From Bugula neritina (lineage: Eukaryota > Bryozoa > Gymnolaemata > Cheilostomatida > Bugulidae): a stretch of 64,000 nt of DNA. The notes under the pieces were generated by a model, which ran no database searches, was not told the DNA's origin, and saw nothing but the letters and a program-made list of their open reading frames with translations. Location: NCBI GenBank assembly GCA_964035545.1, contig OZ037765.1, positions 12,582,698 through 12,646,697 on the forward strand. Reading direction: 5' to 3'. Both the position numbers and the translations under genes were made by a program. Of the stretch, positions 50,572 to 63,000 are shown piece by piece. Positions within the stretch are counted from its first letter, which is position 1. Every line of letters starts with the position of its first letter.

Positions 50572-53500
50572 ATGGCTGACAGTACTATCCCCGACAGTTG
50601 GGATTCTGAAGAAACTGGCGCGTCTGATTCTAAACAACAGTCTAAGCCTTCTAGTTTTCCTAGTTTAAGTTTTAATCCAAGTGCTGCAATTTTTGTGCCT
50701 GGAAAAAATGTACATGCAGCTCCGTTTGTACCACCAAGTTCAACACCTGCTAGCTTCCAATCACAAGGACAGGTTGAGGCACCTACGACTACTGTTGCTG
50801 CACCTAGTTCAGGTTCTACGATGGCTAAAAACGAAGAACTTGATAAAGGTGATGGTAAGCCTAATGATTTAAATCTTGCTAATAATATTAATAGTTCAGA
50901 GAAAATAAATATGTGGTTAGCTGGTAATTATTTTTTAGAGTAAGTTTCCTAAAATACATAAATGTTATATGATAGTATATATGACTGCAACACCCATAGT
51001 CAATGGCTTAAAGCGTTTGCTTAATAAACACGGAGCCATGGGTTCAACCCCTAGTAAACGCCACTGGTGATGTTAGGAAGAGCAGCTAGTCATAATTGCT
51101 TCTGAATAAGTCTTTAGCTCGCTTTAATAAAAAACCTTTCCATCAGGGGTTTCTCATCGGGATAGTAACTATAAATTTGTGTGAGTATATATAACTGTGG
51201 CAATGGTTTTAAGTAGGAGTGCAAACAATAATGCATAGAAGTAGAATGATATAAATAAGATATTGATATTATCAACGAATGCAAGTAAAATAGACGTGTA
51301 AAGAGTCATAACCAAAACGTGATTTAGGGGATGAGATAAGTGTTTGAAAAAGCATCAGCTGTAGTTGTCTTCAAGTTATCAATACCTCACTGGTTTTATG
51401 CATTTCTGCCGTCTGAACTCTGGTACCTAGTCTCATATTTCTGTTTGCATTGTTACTTTAGAGCTGGAGGACGGTTTTTTGTTCTTGATTTTTTACCTCC
51501 AGCCAAAATAGTTTAAATTTAAATGGCAGGTTATCAAACAATGTGCATAATATACAATTAAATTGAATCGGAATATATAGAAATACTATTGTAAGGTGAT
51601 CAGTGAAATATTTAATACCCCTTCATATCAGTTTTTTCTTAGGTTGGAAAGCTTATCGACAGTTTGATTGTGAATAATTGCTTTCTGTTTCAAAAGTACA
51701 AATTGGCTATTGTTTTATTTTGTTCAGTAATTTCGATTTTTATTTTGATTAGCTGCTCCAGCGGATAGCACACCGGCAGTGGAAACGGATGCTTCTAATG
51801 CAGAAACAACTGAACCCTCAGGTATATCCCAACTTGTGTAATATTTGTGGCACATTGGTAATGTTTCGATGCGATAAGACAAGAGGTGTCTCCTATGTAT
51901 AACATAGCCATTTGTAACTAGATGAATGGGCAACGGAAGATGGCAAGAAAGATTCACCTTTGAAAAGTAAAACCCCAGAACCCACTGATGAAGGAGCAGC
52001 TGAAGACGCTGATGATACTGACCAAGTCGAGGCCCACCAGGTTGCTAAAATCAAAGCTAAGCCAAAAGATCTGACAGCTCAACTAAAGAAAGAGCATGTT
52101 AACATAGTTTTTATAGGACATGTGGATGCAGGGAAGTCGACCATATGCGGAAGAGTGCTGTAAGTATTACCTCACTGCTCACAAATAATGTTCTTGCTTT
52201 TTCTAGTTTTACAAAAGTTGTAATAAATATTATTGCAACAGCAACATACACTTATATATGAAGGTATTTGAATTCACTTCTGTCATTCTGCTGTGAGATT
52301 AATGTTTTAAGCTGATTATTCAACTTTTTAAACAGCCAGGTAACTGGAATGGTAGACAAAAGAACTTTAGAAAAGTATGAAAAGGAAGCCAAGGAGAAAA
52401 ACAGAGAAACATGGTACCTCTCTTGGGCATTGGACACCAACACTGAGGTGTGTAAACTTGACTTCTGGTTTATTTCTCCCCAGAAAGTATGTTGGATTTG
52501 CTATCCTATTTATATAGATAGGAATTAGCGACCTTATACTACTACAAAATGCTTGGAAAAAGAACTTTATTTTATTTACTTTTGTAGGAGCGAGACAAAG
52601 GGAAAACTGTGGAAGTCGGCCGGGCATACTTTGAAACTGAAAAGAGGCACTTCACCATTTTAGATGCTCCTGGGCATAACAGCTTTGTTCCTAATATGAT
52701 TGGTGGTGCTGCTCAAGCTGATATCGCAGTTTTGGTAAATTAGGAAACAGTTTATTATTCAACTTCTACTTTACTTATAAATTAAGATAATTTAAGCATA
52801 TTTCTATTTTGATTGTTGAAAGTGTCCTGTGTGCTATAACTGATTTGGTCACAACCTTTGCCATATAGGTCATATCCGCTCGAAAAGGAGAGTTTGAAAC
52901 TGGGTTTGAGCGAAGAGGACAGACCAGGGAGCATGCTATGTTAGTCAAGACAGCTGGAGTCAAGCGTCTAGTTGTTCTAATAAACAAAATGGATGACCCA
53001 ACGGTGAAGTGGAATAAATTAAGGTGGGTTAACTATGGACTCACATTAGCCAAGAGTTTATCTTGCTAAGTGGACATTTGGGAAATTTTGTTTTTTTTAA
53101 ATCTCAAATTGTAGTGAAATATGTTTAAGGCTTGTATATAATGCCTAAACAAATGTTGAAAGTAACAGCTTCATTGAGCATGCACCAACATCATGTCTGG
53201 CATCTTTTTTCTTGGCATGAAGAATCGCAAATGTTTCAGCATTTAATTACTTTCTTCAATTAGTTTAAGTTTGTAAACTGACCGCTTTGGCTTTGATATT
53301 TTATTCATCATTGCTGTATCTTTGGCCTGTGATTGGCAGCAGTGTTATATATGTATTTGGTCAGCTAGTAAATATAAATTCAACACGGTACTTTTTGCAA
53401 ATATACTGTGTTTCAGAAAATGGGGAGTTGAACAGGTTTGCAAATTTATATCTTATAAAGAGTTGAATATTTAGTTTTCTCTGAGGCTGTGAAATATCAC

Positions 53501-55843
53501 ATTCAAGATCTATTGAGATACTTATATTTGGGGTCTAAGCTAATCATTGTTTTAATAAGTGTGCGTTTCTGTAGGTTTGATGAGTGCAAGGACAAGTTGT
53601 TACCTTATTTGAAGAAGTTAGGCTACAATGTTAAGCAAGATGTCACATTTATACCATGTTCTGGTCTCACTGGTGCGTACATTAAAGATCCACCTGCTGA
53701 TGCTGCCACTGTCTGCACGTGGTACAAGTAAGTTGCTGTCTGTTGTTTTTGTGGTGACCAAACCAAATATTCTGATCATTGCTTTTCTATCTATTTTTAT
53801 AGAATGGAAACATTTTATTCTAGCTATTTTCTAAGGTTTATGTAAAATATTACATACGTTCTGAACAAAAATTAGATTCATGTAGTTAATCTGTGTGATT
53901 ATTTTATCTTTAAGCAAATTTATTTTGAATGTTTCAGAGGGCCATCATTCTTGGACTATATCGAAGATCTGCCATCTTTCTCGAGGCAGTCGGAAGGGCC
54001 AGTTCGAATACCAGTTGTAGATAAATACAAGGATATGGGGACTATTGCTCTTGGCAAAGTAGAGTCTGGCCAAGTGTATCTTGGACAAAGGCTTATTCTT
54101 ATGCCCAACAAGGTGACTATTTCATCATTTTTTCATTACCCTTGGTATTTCTGGCAATCAGTGTTTCTAGATAGTTCGTAGATGATTATACTCTTATTAC
54201 AATCTAGTACATTATTTTCTTATCCCATTTGAGTTATAATCAGTTTTGAAATTTATGCTTAATATCAGCTAAATAGGAAAGCATATTATTAAATTTGTTC
54301 ACTCTTGACTTCATATAGAATAATAAACCGGGTTTTGATAAAATATAGAGTTATTAGAGACAAGTCACTTCAATAAGATTATCAAGAAGGCTTTTCACTT
54401 TGAACAAAAGTATATGATATATTTTAGTAGTAGTTTAATGCATAAAACACTATCACTTTTGACTATTTGTGTGTCAATCCAAAAGTCCAAAATGTGTTGA
54501 TTTGCTTGAGTGTTTTTACTTGTCTACAATCCTGGATTTTATTTGCATTAGCTGTTAAGATTTGTCTTCTCGTGAACTCATCCTAGTTTGTAATATAAAA
54601 TTAAATACACTCATTATATTTCATTACTCTGATATTCAGTTATGGAACTTTTTCTTTATGTTTGGGCATATTGGCATTATTCTTTAGCCTACTACTCAAC
54701 TACTAATTTTGTAAATAACAAATGTATTGACTCCTCTCTATACAAACAGCATAGTATATTTAATTATTATTGCCTGTATTCTGTAAAGTGTGTTATCCTC
54801 CCCCCCCATGTTAGAAACAAAACCCATTGTTTCGCAGAGAGAGTGTGAGGTGATGGGAATCTGGTCTGATGAGATCGAGACTGAGTTGGCTAATACTGGT
54901 GAAAATGTTAAACTGAAATTAAAGAACACCGAGGAAGAAGACATTCAAGGAGGATTTGTGCTGTGCTCTCCAGAGAGTCTGGTTCGAACAACACATGTGT
55001 TTGATGCACAGGTTGGCTGAACAATATAATACTCCGCTACCAACTTTTATCGGAATGAGATTATGTAATTGAAAATTTGATTTTTGCTCTTTTAGCATCA
55101 ATAAGTTGTTGAAAGTGCCATTAAATTACTTTTTCAGGTTGTAATCCTGGAGCACAAATCCATAATCTGTGCTGGATACAGTGCTATTCTACATATGCAC
55201 ACTTGTTCCGAAGAAGTTACTCTCAAGGTAGGGCCAGATACATGTTTGTTCACTGCTCAATTTATGTATCTTTAGTTCTAGTTGACTGAAATATCAATGG
55301 TTGTGGAACATGAGTAAAAAATATTTATTCACTTTTGAGATTTGCTTAATTTTTAAAAAAAAATTAAAAATATTGTTCAAGAGTTCAAGATGTACTTAAA
55401 TACCCGTCATGTCTTTGAGATTGGTTTTTGTGCCGTTGATAATTTTGTTGATAGTGCTAAATAGCTGCTTTCTTGTAGAGTCTCATAGCATTGATAGACA
55501 AGAAGACTGGAGAAAAGAGTAAAAGCCCTAGATTCATTAAGCAAGACCAGATTGCTATTGTCCGGATTGAACTTCTTGGGGGTTTGGTCTGTTTAGAAAC
55601 ATATAAGGATTTTCCTCAAATGGGGAGGTTTACTCTTCGTGATGAAGGTGATTACATTGTTACTGGTTTAAGTTTTTAATATTTATTTTGCCATAATCTA
55701 CCTCAATTCTACACCAATATAATTGATCTCAACTTATTTTAGAGTACAGAAATTATAATTTCCCAACAAATCTTCTGATATAAATTTTATTTGTTTCAGG
55801 TAAAACAATTGCTGTTGGAAAAGTACTTAAGATAATAGATTAA
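50572..55843 (+). CDS. GSPT1: Eukaryotic peptide chain release factor GTP-binding subunit eRF3
   Basis: Translational GTPase that works with eRF1 to end translation at stop codons. Twelve exons: 50572-50854, 51753-51821, 51922-52159, 52336-52447, 52588-52734, 52869-53023, 53575-53727, 53938-54112, 54838-55011, 55138-55227, 55479-55647, 55800-55843; phases fit, about 602 residues. N-terminus: PAM2-type poly(A)-binding-protein motif at about residues 31-54 ([11 protein letters not shown] and NVHAAPFVP, overlapping copies as in the family), then a Ser/Thr/Glu-rich linker. GTPase motifs: GHVDAGKST (183-191), DAPGH (260-264), NKMD (322-325). Also [20 protein letters not shown] and [20 protein letters not shown]. 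Two beta-barrel domains follow, with [15 protein letters not shown] and the end GKVLKIID. The short gapped region before RECEVMGI is intron, not protein: the acceptor is TTTCGCAG at 54830-54837. A SINE lies in intron 1. Confidence 0.97.
50988..51183 (+). mobile_element. tRNA-derived SINE, copy B
   Basis: In eRF3 intron 1. B-box GGGTTCAACCCC, then the shared body GATGTTAGGAAGAGCA, AGTCATAATTGCTTCTG, AATAAGTCTTTAGCTCGC, CCATCAGGGGTTTCTCATC and end TGTGTG. Flanked by AGTATATATGACTG (50974-50987) and AGTATATATAACTG (51184-51197), a target duplication with 13 of 14 bases matching. Confidence 0.88.
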
Positions 55844-56034
55844 AAAGTCGGTGCAACTGATGCTTCTCGCTGGACATTCACTTTCTAGAGCTTATGATAT
55901 AGCTTTGCCATATTTATTTTAAGAGAATGTTTTCAAGCTGCAGCAATAAGATTTTCTGTTAGAATCATTTGAATAATTAGCCACAAACATTCAGAAGGTG
56001 CAGGGTTCTACAAGTCAGTTGTGTATTCTACCTC

Positions 56035-56256
56035 TTATTTAGCGTTACCTCCTTTCATGCTGGTGATGCTGGATTTGATGCCTTGGTTTCCAAACCAAGG
56101 ATTGTAAAGCTTTTGGAAAGCATCTTTTTCTTTTGGTTTTGCCTTAAATATGTACATAATTGCAGCAACTATATACGTGACAAGCATTCCTGTTAGGAAC
56201 ATTACTATTAGCTCGAAACCTAAAAAGGATTTCTTTCTAATTATGTATTCAGTCAT
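56035..56256 (-). CDS. Small single-span membrane protein ORF (73 residues)
   Basis: Intronless frame from ATG to TAA. MTEYIIRKKSF is followed by one strong hydrophobic segment (about residues 13-37), then a basic-polar tail with KAKPKEKDAF, NPWFGNQG and MKGGNAK. The positive residues flank the membrane segment as expected for a small integral membrane protein. It lies between the convergent 3' ends of eRF3 and GPCPD1, about 190 bp past the eRF3 stop. I do not recognise the family. It could be chance, but the length, topology and balanced codon use favour a real micro-gene. Confidence 0.5.
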   Translation of the reverse strand: MTEYIIRKKSFLGFELIVMFLTGMLVTYIVAAIMYIFKAKPKEKDAFQKLYNPWFGNQGIKSSITSMKGGNAK

Positions 56257-57069
56257 GTTTAGAAAAGTGTAAAATTCTTAAATGATGCGGTATCTTTTTG
56301 GTGAGATATTATAGTCCAAGTATTAGTCTACAGTCATTAGAAATCCTGGTTTGAGGCAGGCTAACTGTTTGAGCGTATATAGATGGTTGCAATATACTTG
56401 CAGTCTATCCGATAAAACTGTTTTTTATGATGTACTGCTGGTTATTCTAAAGTAAGATATTAAATAAATGCATTGTCTAATAAATTTGGCATTGTATTAT
56501 CATATTTTTGTCACAACGTAGAAAAGTATAGTTTGTAATTTGAGATTCACAAAGTGTATGGTAAAGGTGAAAATGGCCCAATATTCCAAAATCCAAGTGG
56601 GGTAAAATAACGATGGTCCATGATCTTTATTGTAGAATAGACAACATTATTAAGTTTCAAATCTTGTAAAACATACAATTCTGTTAACAGGTGTAAAATG
56701 ATAAAAAATTAAGCCTCTAATAACTTTTAAAGTTCAAAATAAACTAATAGTTTTATTGATACAATGTTAATAAAACTGTGATTATTCATGGCTACCAGCG
56801 ATAGATTTAAAATGACATTATCAATAGCTAAAATTAGTGAAGCAATAGCTGTCTGAATACTAAGAGATTGTGAATGAAAGTATAATGCACAATTCAACAC
56901 CAAAAATAGAGCAAATATTTTATCTATAAATAATGTATATCAAGTGTGAGTTTCACTTTTTCACAATTCAACATCAAAAATAGGGCAAATATTTTATCTA
57001 TAAATAATGTATATCAAGCGAGAGCTTCACTTTCTCCCAAAACTATTCATGTTTAGCTGCCAGTAGAAT
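56257..57069. other. 3' flank of GPCPD1 and small ORF upstream region
   Basis: No further gene. It contains a minus-strand AATAAA at 56626-56631, a + strand AATAAA at 56463-56468 and a 74-bp tandem duplication at 56888-57035. Confidence 0.6.
56888..57035. repeat. 74-bp tandem duplication
   Basis: Two adjacent copies (56888-56961 and 56962-57035), each starting CACAATTCAACA and ending TTTCACTTT plus TTC or CTC, about 7 differences, just past the GPCPD1 stop, probably in its 3'UTR. Confidence 0.9.
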
Positions 57070-60000
57070 TTAATAGAAATCAGTTCTGTAATCCTGGATG
57101 GTGGCATTTTGACCATTGAGTGTAAAATCGGTTTGCATGGTAGAATGAAAACTTGAGCTCTGTGTTGCACTGTCTCGAGTGACTGTCACAGTTGGGAGAA
57201 GGTAGTTACTGCTGTTCGATTTCTCAGCTACAAAAAAAACATGAAGCTCTGACATTAGATAACATACATCGTTAGATAACACATCGTCACAAATGCCAGC
57301 CAAACATGTTTTTAAAAATAATAGGATCTAGTGCAATATAACCATCAATCAATAATCAAGTGAATCATTTGAAAAGTCTTTGCCATTTATAAAGATCCTG
57401 CCACATGGAACGAATTTCTAATTGGACAGCTAGCGTAAACTTCGCACAGATGGCAAAATAGGGTGGTTTTATGCGTCTTTCATGTGAAAAGTTCATGCAA
57501 CAGGTAATTGGCTGAGTGATATTTAGCAGTTCCATTTTTCAAATTTCAGTTTCTTTTATTTCAATTTGTTTCTCGTTATTGAAAACATAACTATCAACAT
57601 GGTGAAGTAAAATACTGAGTTTCGCCTCTGCTGGCTTTGTGTGGCAGGTAACTTCTGCAGTGGGTTTGCACTACATAAAGTCTTGAATGTAAAATTCTGC
57701 TCCAAGTGGCAGGCAACTTCAAAAAAATGGTAAAATAAAATGGTCCTATAAAATGGTCTTAATTTTATTTCAAAACGTGCAGCAAAGCACTCAGCATTAT
57801 CTCAGATAGCACAGAGGATGTGGTGACACACCTTTCAGTAACAGCTGACTACGACTATCCTCTAGAGATTCCAAGGTAGAGAGGCTGGCAGCAGAACTAA
57901 AATGTAATAAAGTAATACAAATAAGTTGAAAAATCAAAGTAATTTCCTTTACGTAATGTAAATTATAAATGAAATACTATTTTAAAAAATTATCAAAATA
58001 AGCATTGTAAAATTACATGTGCGGCAGTAGAAATATTATATTATAATAATAGTTCTACATTAGTTTTCTACATCAGTTTATGCATTTGAAACGCCATAAT
58101 AAACACTCGCCCTTTGAGAGAATGGGAAGGAGATAATCCTGGTGAAATAGATTGGTAGAGCGTTGCCAACTTTTGAATTCTATCCTCATGCTCGGCACGA
58201 TAGATAGAAGTGCGGTGATTTTTCCCAATTCTAAATTACATTTTGTGCATAAAATTATAGTAAATTTAACAAACTAAATAAATCATAAAATGTTCAAGAT
58301 AATGTTGTGAATTTTTATATAGTATAAGCAGTTGATACAATTCAATACCAGCTTCATTAGATGGTATTGAAGCACTTTTTTGTTTCTAAAATGTAAAAGC
58401 AGATAACCTCAAGGATTCTTTTTGTACTGGTTATGGTAAAGTAAGTATAATGTTGATAAGTGTTTTCTTAAGAAGAGCAAAAAACTCCAATCACAGTTCA
58501 AGTGCAATACTCACTCGTCATGGCAGATAGCATGAACATGTCTATCTTTCAAATCCTGCCTGACCTCAACATTGTTAGCATCTGGCCCCCAAACAAAACA
58601 TATCATTTTTTGTGCAAAAACATATTCCAGTAACTTGTCTTCCTTTCTCATTAATGCAGCAGCATTAATAGAAACTCCCTACAATAAAAAAAAAACGTCA
58701 GCATAGTTCATAAATTTGAGCTAAAATTTTGTTAAAGTAAAGCAACATAACTATTTAAATAACAAGTAATGCCAGTCAGTATACAGCTTTAATAAATATA
58801 ATATATTAGAATAATGATAAAGTATAAGTAATTATTTAGTGTTATAACCAAAATGCATAAAAATGTATAAATAAAACTAACAAGAAATTTTTCACTCTTG
58901 GCTAAGGCTACAGCAGAAGCAACAGAATGAGTTCTTGTATCACTAAAGTAAGGTTGACTCCCACCCAAATCTTCAACCAGAAAGAACACTGGATAACGAT
59001 TCTGTTTGAGTCGTGCCCTGAAAATACACATAAATTAGGAATTATGACTTCACAAGGAAACATGAAGCAGAGCTAGTACTTTTCTAATTTTACTTTCACT
59101 ATTACTGAGGTTTACAAACTTCTGACACAGGTAGAAAAGGGGAACGATCCACCAAGTGACTAAAAGCCTAAACATTCGGAATAAGCTTTGTTAAGTACGC
59201 TTCAAATAATGACATGAAAGAACATTCGAATTTCTTTACCATCAAAATATTAAATGTTGAAAATTGTATTGTTACATTGGTAAAGTTCAAAATGCAAGAA
59301 GCATCACAGAATTTATAAAGCTTTAAGTACTAAGGTGAACAAGTTTTATTAACATGTTAACAACAAAAAATTGTATTGCTACATTTAATTGCTTATTGTA
59401 ATCAACAATCACAATTAACGCTAACCAAATGCAAGTCACTAACGGAGTTTAATAAAGAGATCAAAACTGCTACTCACATTATACAAGTATCTGGATCAAA
59501 TGAAGCAATGACAATACGGCGGCTGCCCCCTTCTTCATGCAAAACCTGAAGAATGGGGTCTAAGAAGGAATTTCTTTCAAAGAAAGATTCTATTCCCTCT
59601 TCCTTAGACTTGTTGTCCTGTTGAACACAGCAGCACTAAATATTTATCTTTATATCAACATAATCAGAATATAATTAGAACTACTGTTCTTTGTGAATGT
59701 AAGAGATACTATTTTCTATATGACAAAGGAAGTAACATGGAAATAGCAGAGCTTGAACCCTTATAAACACCTACTTGCTCAGTAGTGTAAAGTGACTCTT
59801 TGTTGTATCAGACTAAACTCAGCAACATAGTTACTTTCTAAGAGGTCACTATAAAATGCATTTCTTAGCTTTAACTGCTCGAGTAGCTAGGTGCTGTAGC
59901 AGTAAAAAATAGGTGCTCTTGTAGTAGTGCTGTAAAGGTTAAAATTCTACTAATGACATATTATCTTCTTTATCTTATAATTAAAGCACAGTTTTAATTG

Positions 60001-63000
60001 ACCCCAAAAATTACAAGGTTTGTTTATCAAAGAAACGCTACAATTACACCACATCTCCCATATCCAGATATGCACTCATGCCACTTTGAAAAGAAAAAAC
60101 AAATTATGTACAGTCTTACGTTTCAAACTTACTAATGAGTTAGGACTGCTTTAGTAATACAGGTACTGATGATATATGATACTCAAAGCATTGCCAACAA
60201 CTATCTCTTAAACCGCATCTGTTCTCAATTTATTTATTTAAGTGCACAAAAAACATTTCCAAGCATTCAAGAGAATCATTGCGCTAAACTCTGATAAATA
60301 AGTGTCAGCTAATGGTTGATATCCACCATAAATGTAGTTAGTTCATCCTTAGATATTGTCTACAAGTAAAATCAGCATGCGGTTGCTAAACTAAAATAAG
60401 CACATTGATTCCTATTGAAGTCACATAAAATGATACTCACATACAAATATATCGGATATTTTATTTCCACATAGAATCCCAGATTAGGGTCTATCTCCCT
60501 TAAGGCATCCCTTAATAAAGGGAATGGCGAAAGCTTATCACTGCAACAAAGCAATAGATGAACCCTTATAGATGAGCTGAATTTGCAACTATCCAAGCAA
60601 AAATCTGGCTAGAAATTTCTAGATTCAGTGCATGTATTGTAAAATTATTTTATTTAATTGTGTACTCACTGTAAGTTATGTTCTTCAGTCATATCTGATA
60701 CATCATAATGTTCTGAGCCAGAATTGTGTTTAACATATTCAACACGCAAATCCTGGAGCTGTGCCAGTGTTAGCTCATGCACAGGTATGTTGTACACCTG
60801 ATGTTTTCCTCTAGACCTCTTGCGTAGCAATATAGACACCTTGAAGTCATGCCATATGATTGGCACCTTATCCTTGCTCAGCATGACGTCAAATTCTACA
60901 TAGTCAGCTCCCTGTACACGGAATACCAGTACAGAATACAGTCACATTAGAACCTAATTCTATATAGATTAGTTACATAATGAGTGAATAACTTGGCTTA
61001 GACTTATATAACTTCAATAGTATTGCGTCACTTCATCTTAAATTAGCTGATATTTCAGTTTAGAGAAGTATCATGCTTACCATCTCCCCAGCAGTCATTA
61101 GGGAACCCAGCGTATTTTCATGTTTGACATCCTGCCTGCCAGAATAAAACTATAAATTTATTTCCAGGAGTGTATATGTAAATGTAAAAAAAACTTTATT
61201 TAAAAATATTCTAAAATTGAAACACAAATCACGCCTGCTCTGAGCTGTAAACAAGTATGTTTAGATTGACTGTGAGCTATGGCATCTGCCAACTTGCTTG
61301 CTCACCCTAAGCATAGCAAAAGGACACTGTAACAGTTGTACAGTTTTATTAGTGTTTGTAAAACCAACATCATTATAATATATTTTTGTATGACATACAA
61401 ACAGCTCAACTGTTGACTCTTCTTTTTCTCTTATTTCAAATATTGTTAGAACATAAAATAAAAAGTGCAAGGTTTTGTTTACACAATATGAGGCAATTAC
61501 TCCTTAACATCCAATAAGGATGGCCATAGAATCATGGTAGAGCTAAAGCAGAGCACTAAAATTTACTAATTATGTTGTATTATCCATGAGAAATGTATAT
61601 TTTTAGAGAGAATTCCTAGAATAGCAGTCTGTTAGTCACAGTAATTGTTCAGTCCTAGGACTGTGTTAGGCTATCCCTTATCAACATAATAATGTGTAAT
61701 TTCCAACTACCACTTAAGATAAGATTTTGATAAGGCTCCTTATTTCTCCCTTCAAAACTGTTAGTAAACAAACCAGTTTAGTGAAACCAAATTACATTTC
61801 ACATACAATTATGTGCATTTTAAACATATATGACCTAGAAATAAACAAGGAAATATTTACTTTTATTTGTTAACTATAATTTTTGCTCAAAATACATGCT
61901 TTGGACTTACTCCTTCTTGTAGTTGATATCAGTAGAGTGAGTGTCTCCCAATCCTCGATGGCCAATTTCCAGGGTGGGTCGGTCACGATTCCACCATTTA
62001 CTAAAAGACTTTGCTAAGGAGTATTTTACAAATTTGTTAGGCTTGCACACCAAGTATCTCACTAAAATAAATTTTATAACAACTTTATTCAAAACTTAAA
62101 AAAACTGGTGAACTATTAATAGTTCCATGTAAGTAGATGCTTCACACACAACTACCATATCAATATTATATAATATAGCAAAAGTGCCCAAGTAAGTAAT
62201 AACATTTATTTATAAATTATTCGTTTATATAGTGACAGTTGATTTTAATATTATATATTCAGTAGCAGCTGTAGTCTAGGGGTTAGAGTGTTTGCCTAGT
62301 AAGCACGAAGTCATGGGTTCAAACTCGACAAAGGCGATTGGCGATGTTAGGAAGAGCATTCAGTCATAATTGCTCCTGTGCCTCATTTAAATAAGTCCTT
62401 AGCCCGCTTTAACAAAATTTCTTTCTGAATAAGTCCTTGGCTCGATTATACAAAAAACTTCCCATCATAAGTTTCTCACAGGGATAGAACTATAAACTTG
62501 CGTGAGTTTTATATTTGGTAGCATATAAATAAAAGCAAATAAAAAAATATTTACCAGTTATATGGCCGATAGGAAAACCATGCAAGCTATTCAACACCAG
62601 AACAAGAGATCCAGTACAGTTTTCAAGGTGAAGAGGTAAAATATTTGTGTATCCATACAAAATAGGTTCAGAAGAATTCTCAGTCGGTTTGTATATGTGG
62701 ACCTTAATACCCTAAAAGAGAGTCAAAACAGAATAAATTGTGAGACTGAACTGTCTACAATAAAAATACAACGTTTCCAAGGAATACCACTTTTTCTATT
62801 AATATAACCATGCAGTGCGTAATGTAATTTACAGCATCCAAATGTCAAACCGAAAACATTAACTTTAGATATCTAACGACTTTATTCTTTAAAGGATTGC
62901 TCTATCTTGTCTAATAAATGGCCATTTAGGTCAAACACACATAATATTGTGTTTTTCTAAGCATGCATTGACAAAAAGCATTTGACCAAAGGTAGAAAAA

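Noticed and set aside
54113-54837. A missing eRF3 exon with the KTKPIVSQ reading upstream of RECEVMGI
   Set aside because: MPNK joins directly to RECEVMGI through the acceptor TTTCGCAG, matching the family without insertion.
62268-62330. A functional tRNA gene
   Set aside because: A and B boxes are present, but the cloverleaf stems are poor, there is a shared 150-bp body and flanking duplications, so it is a SINE.
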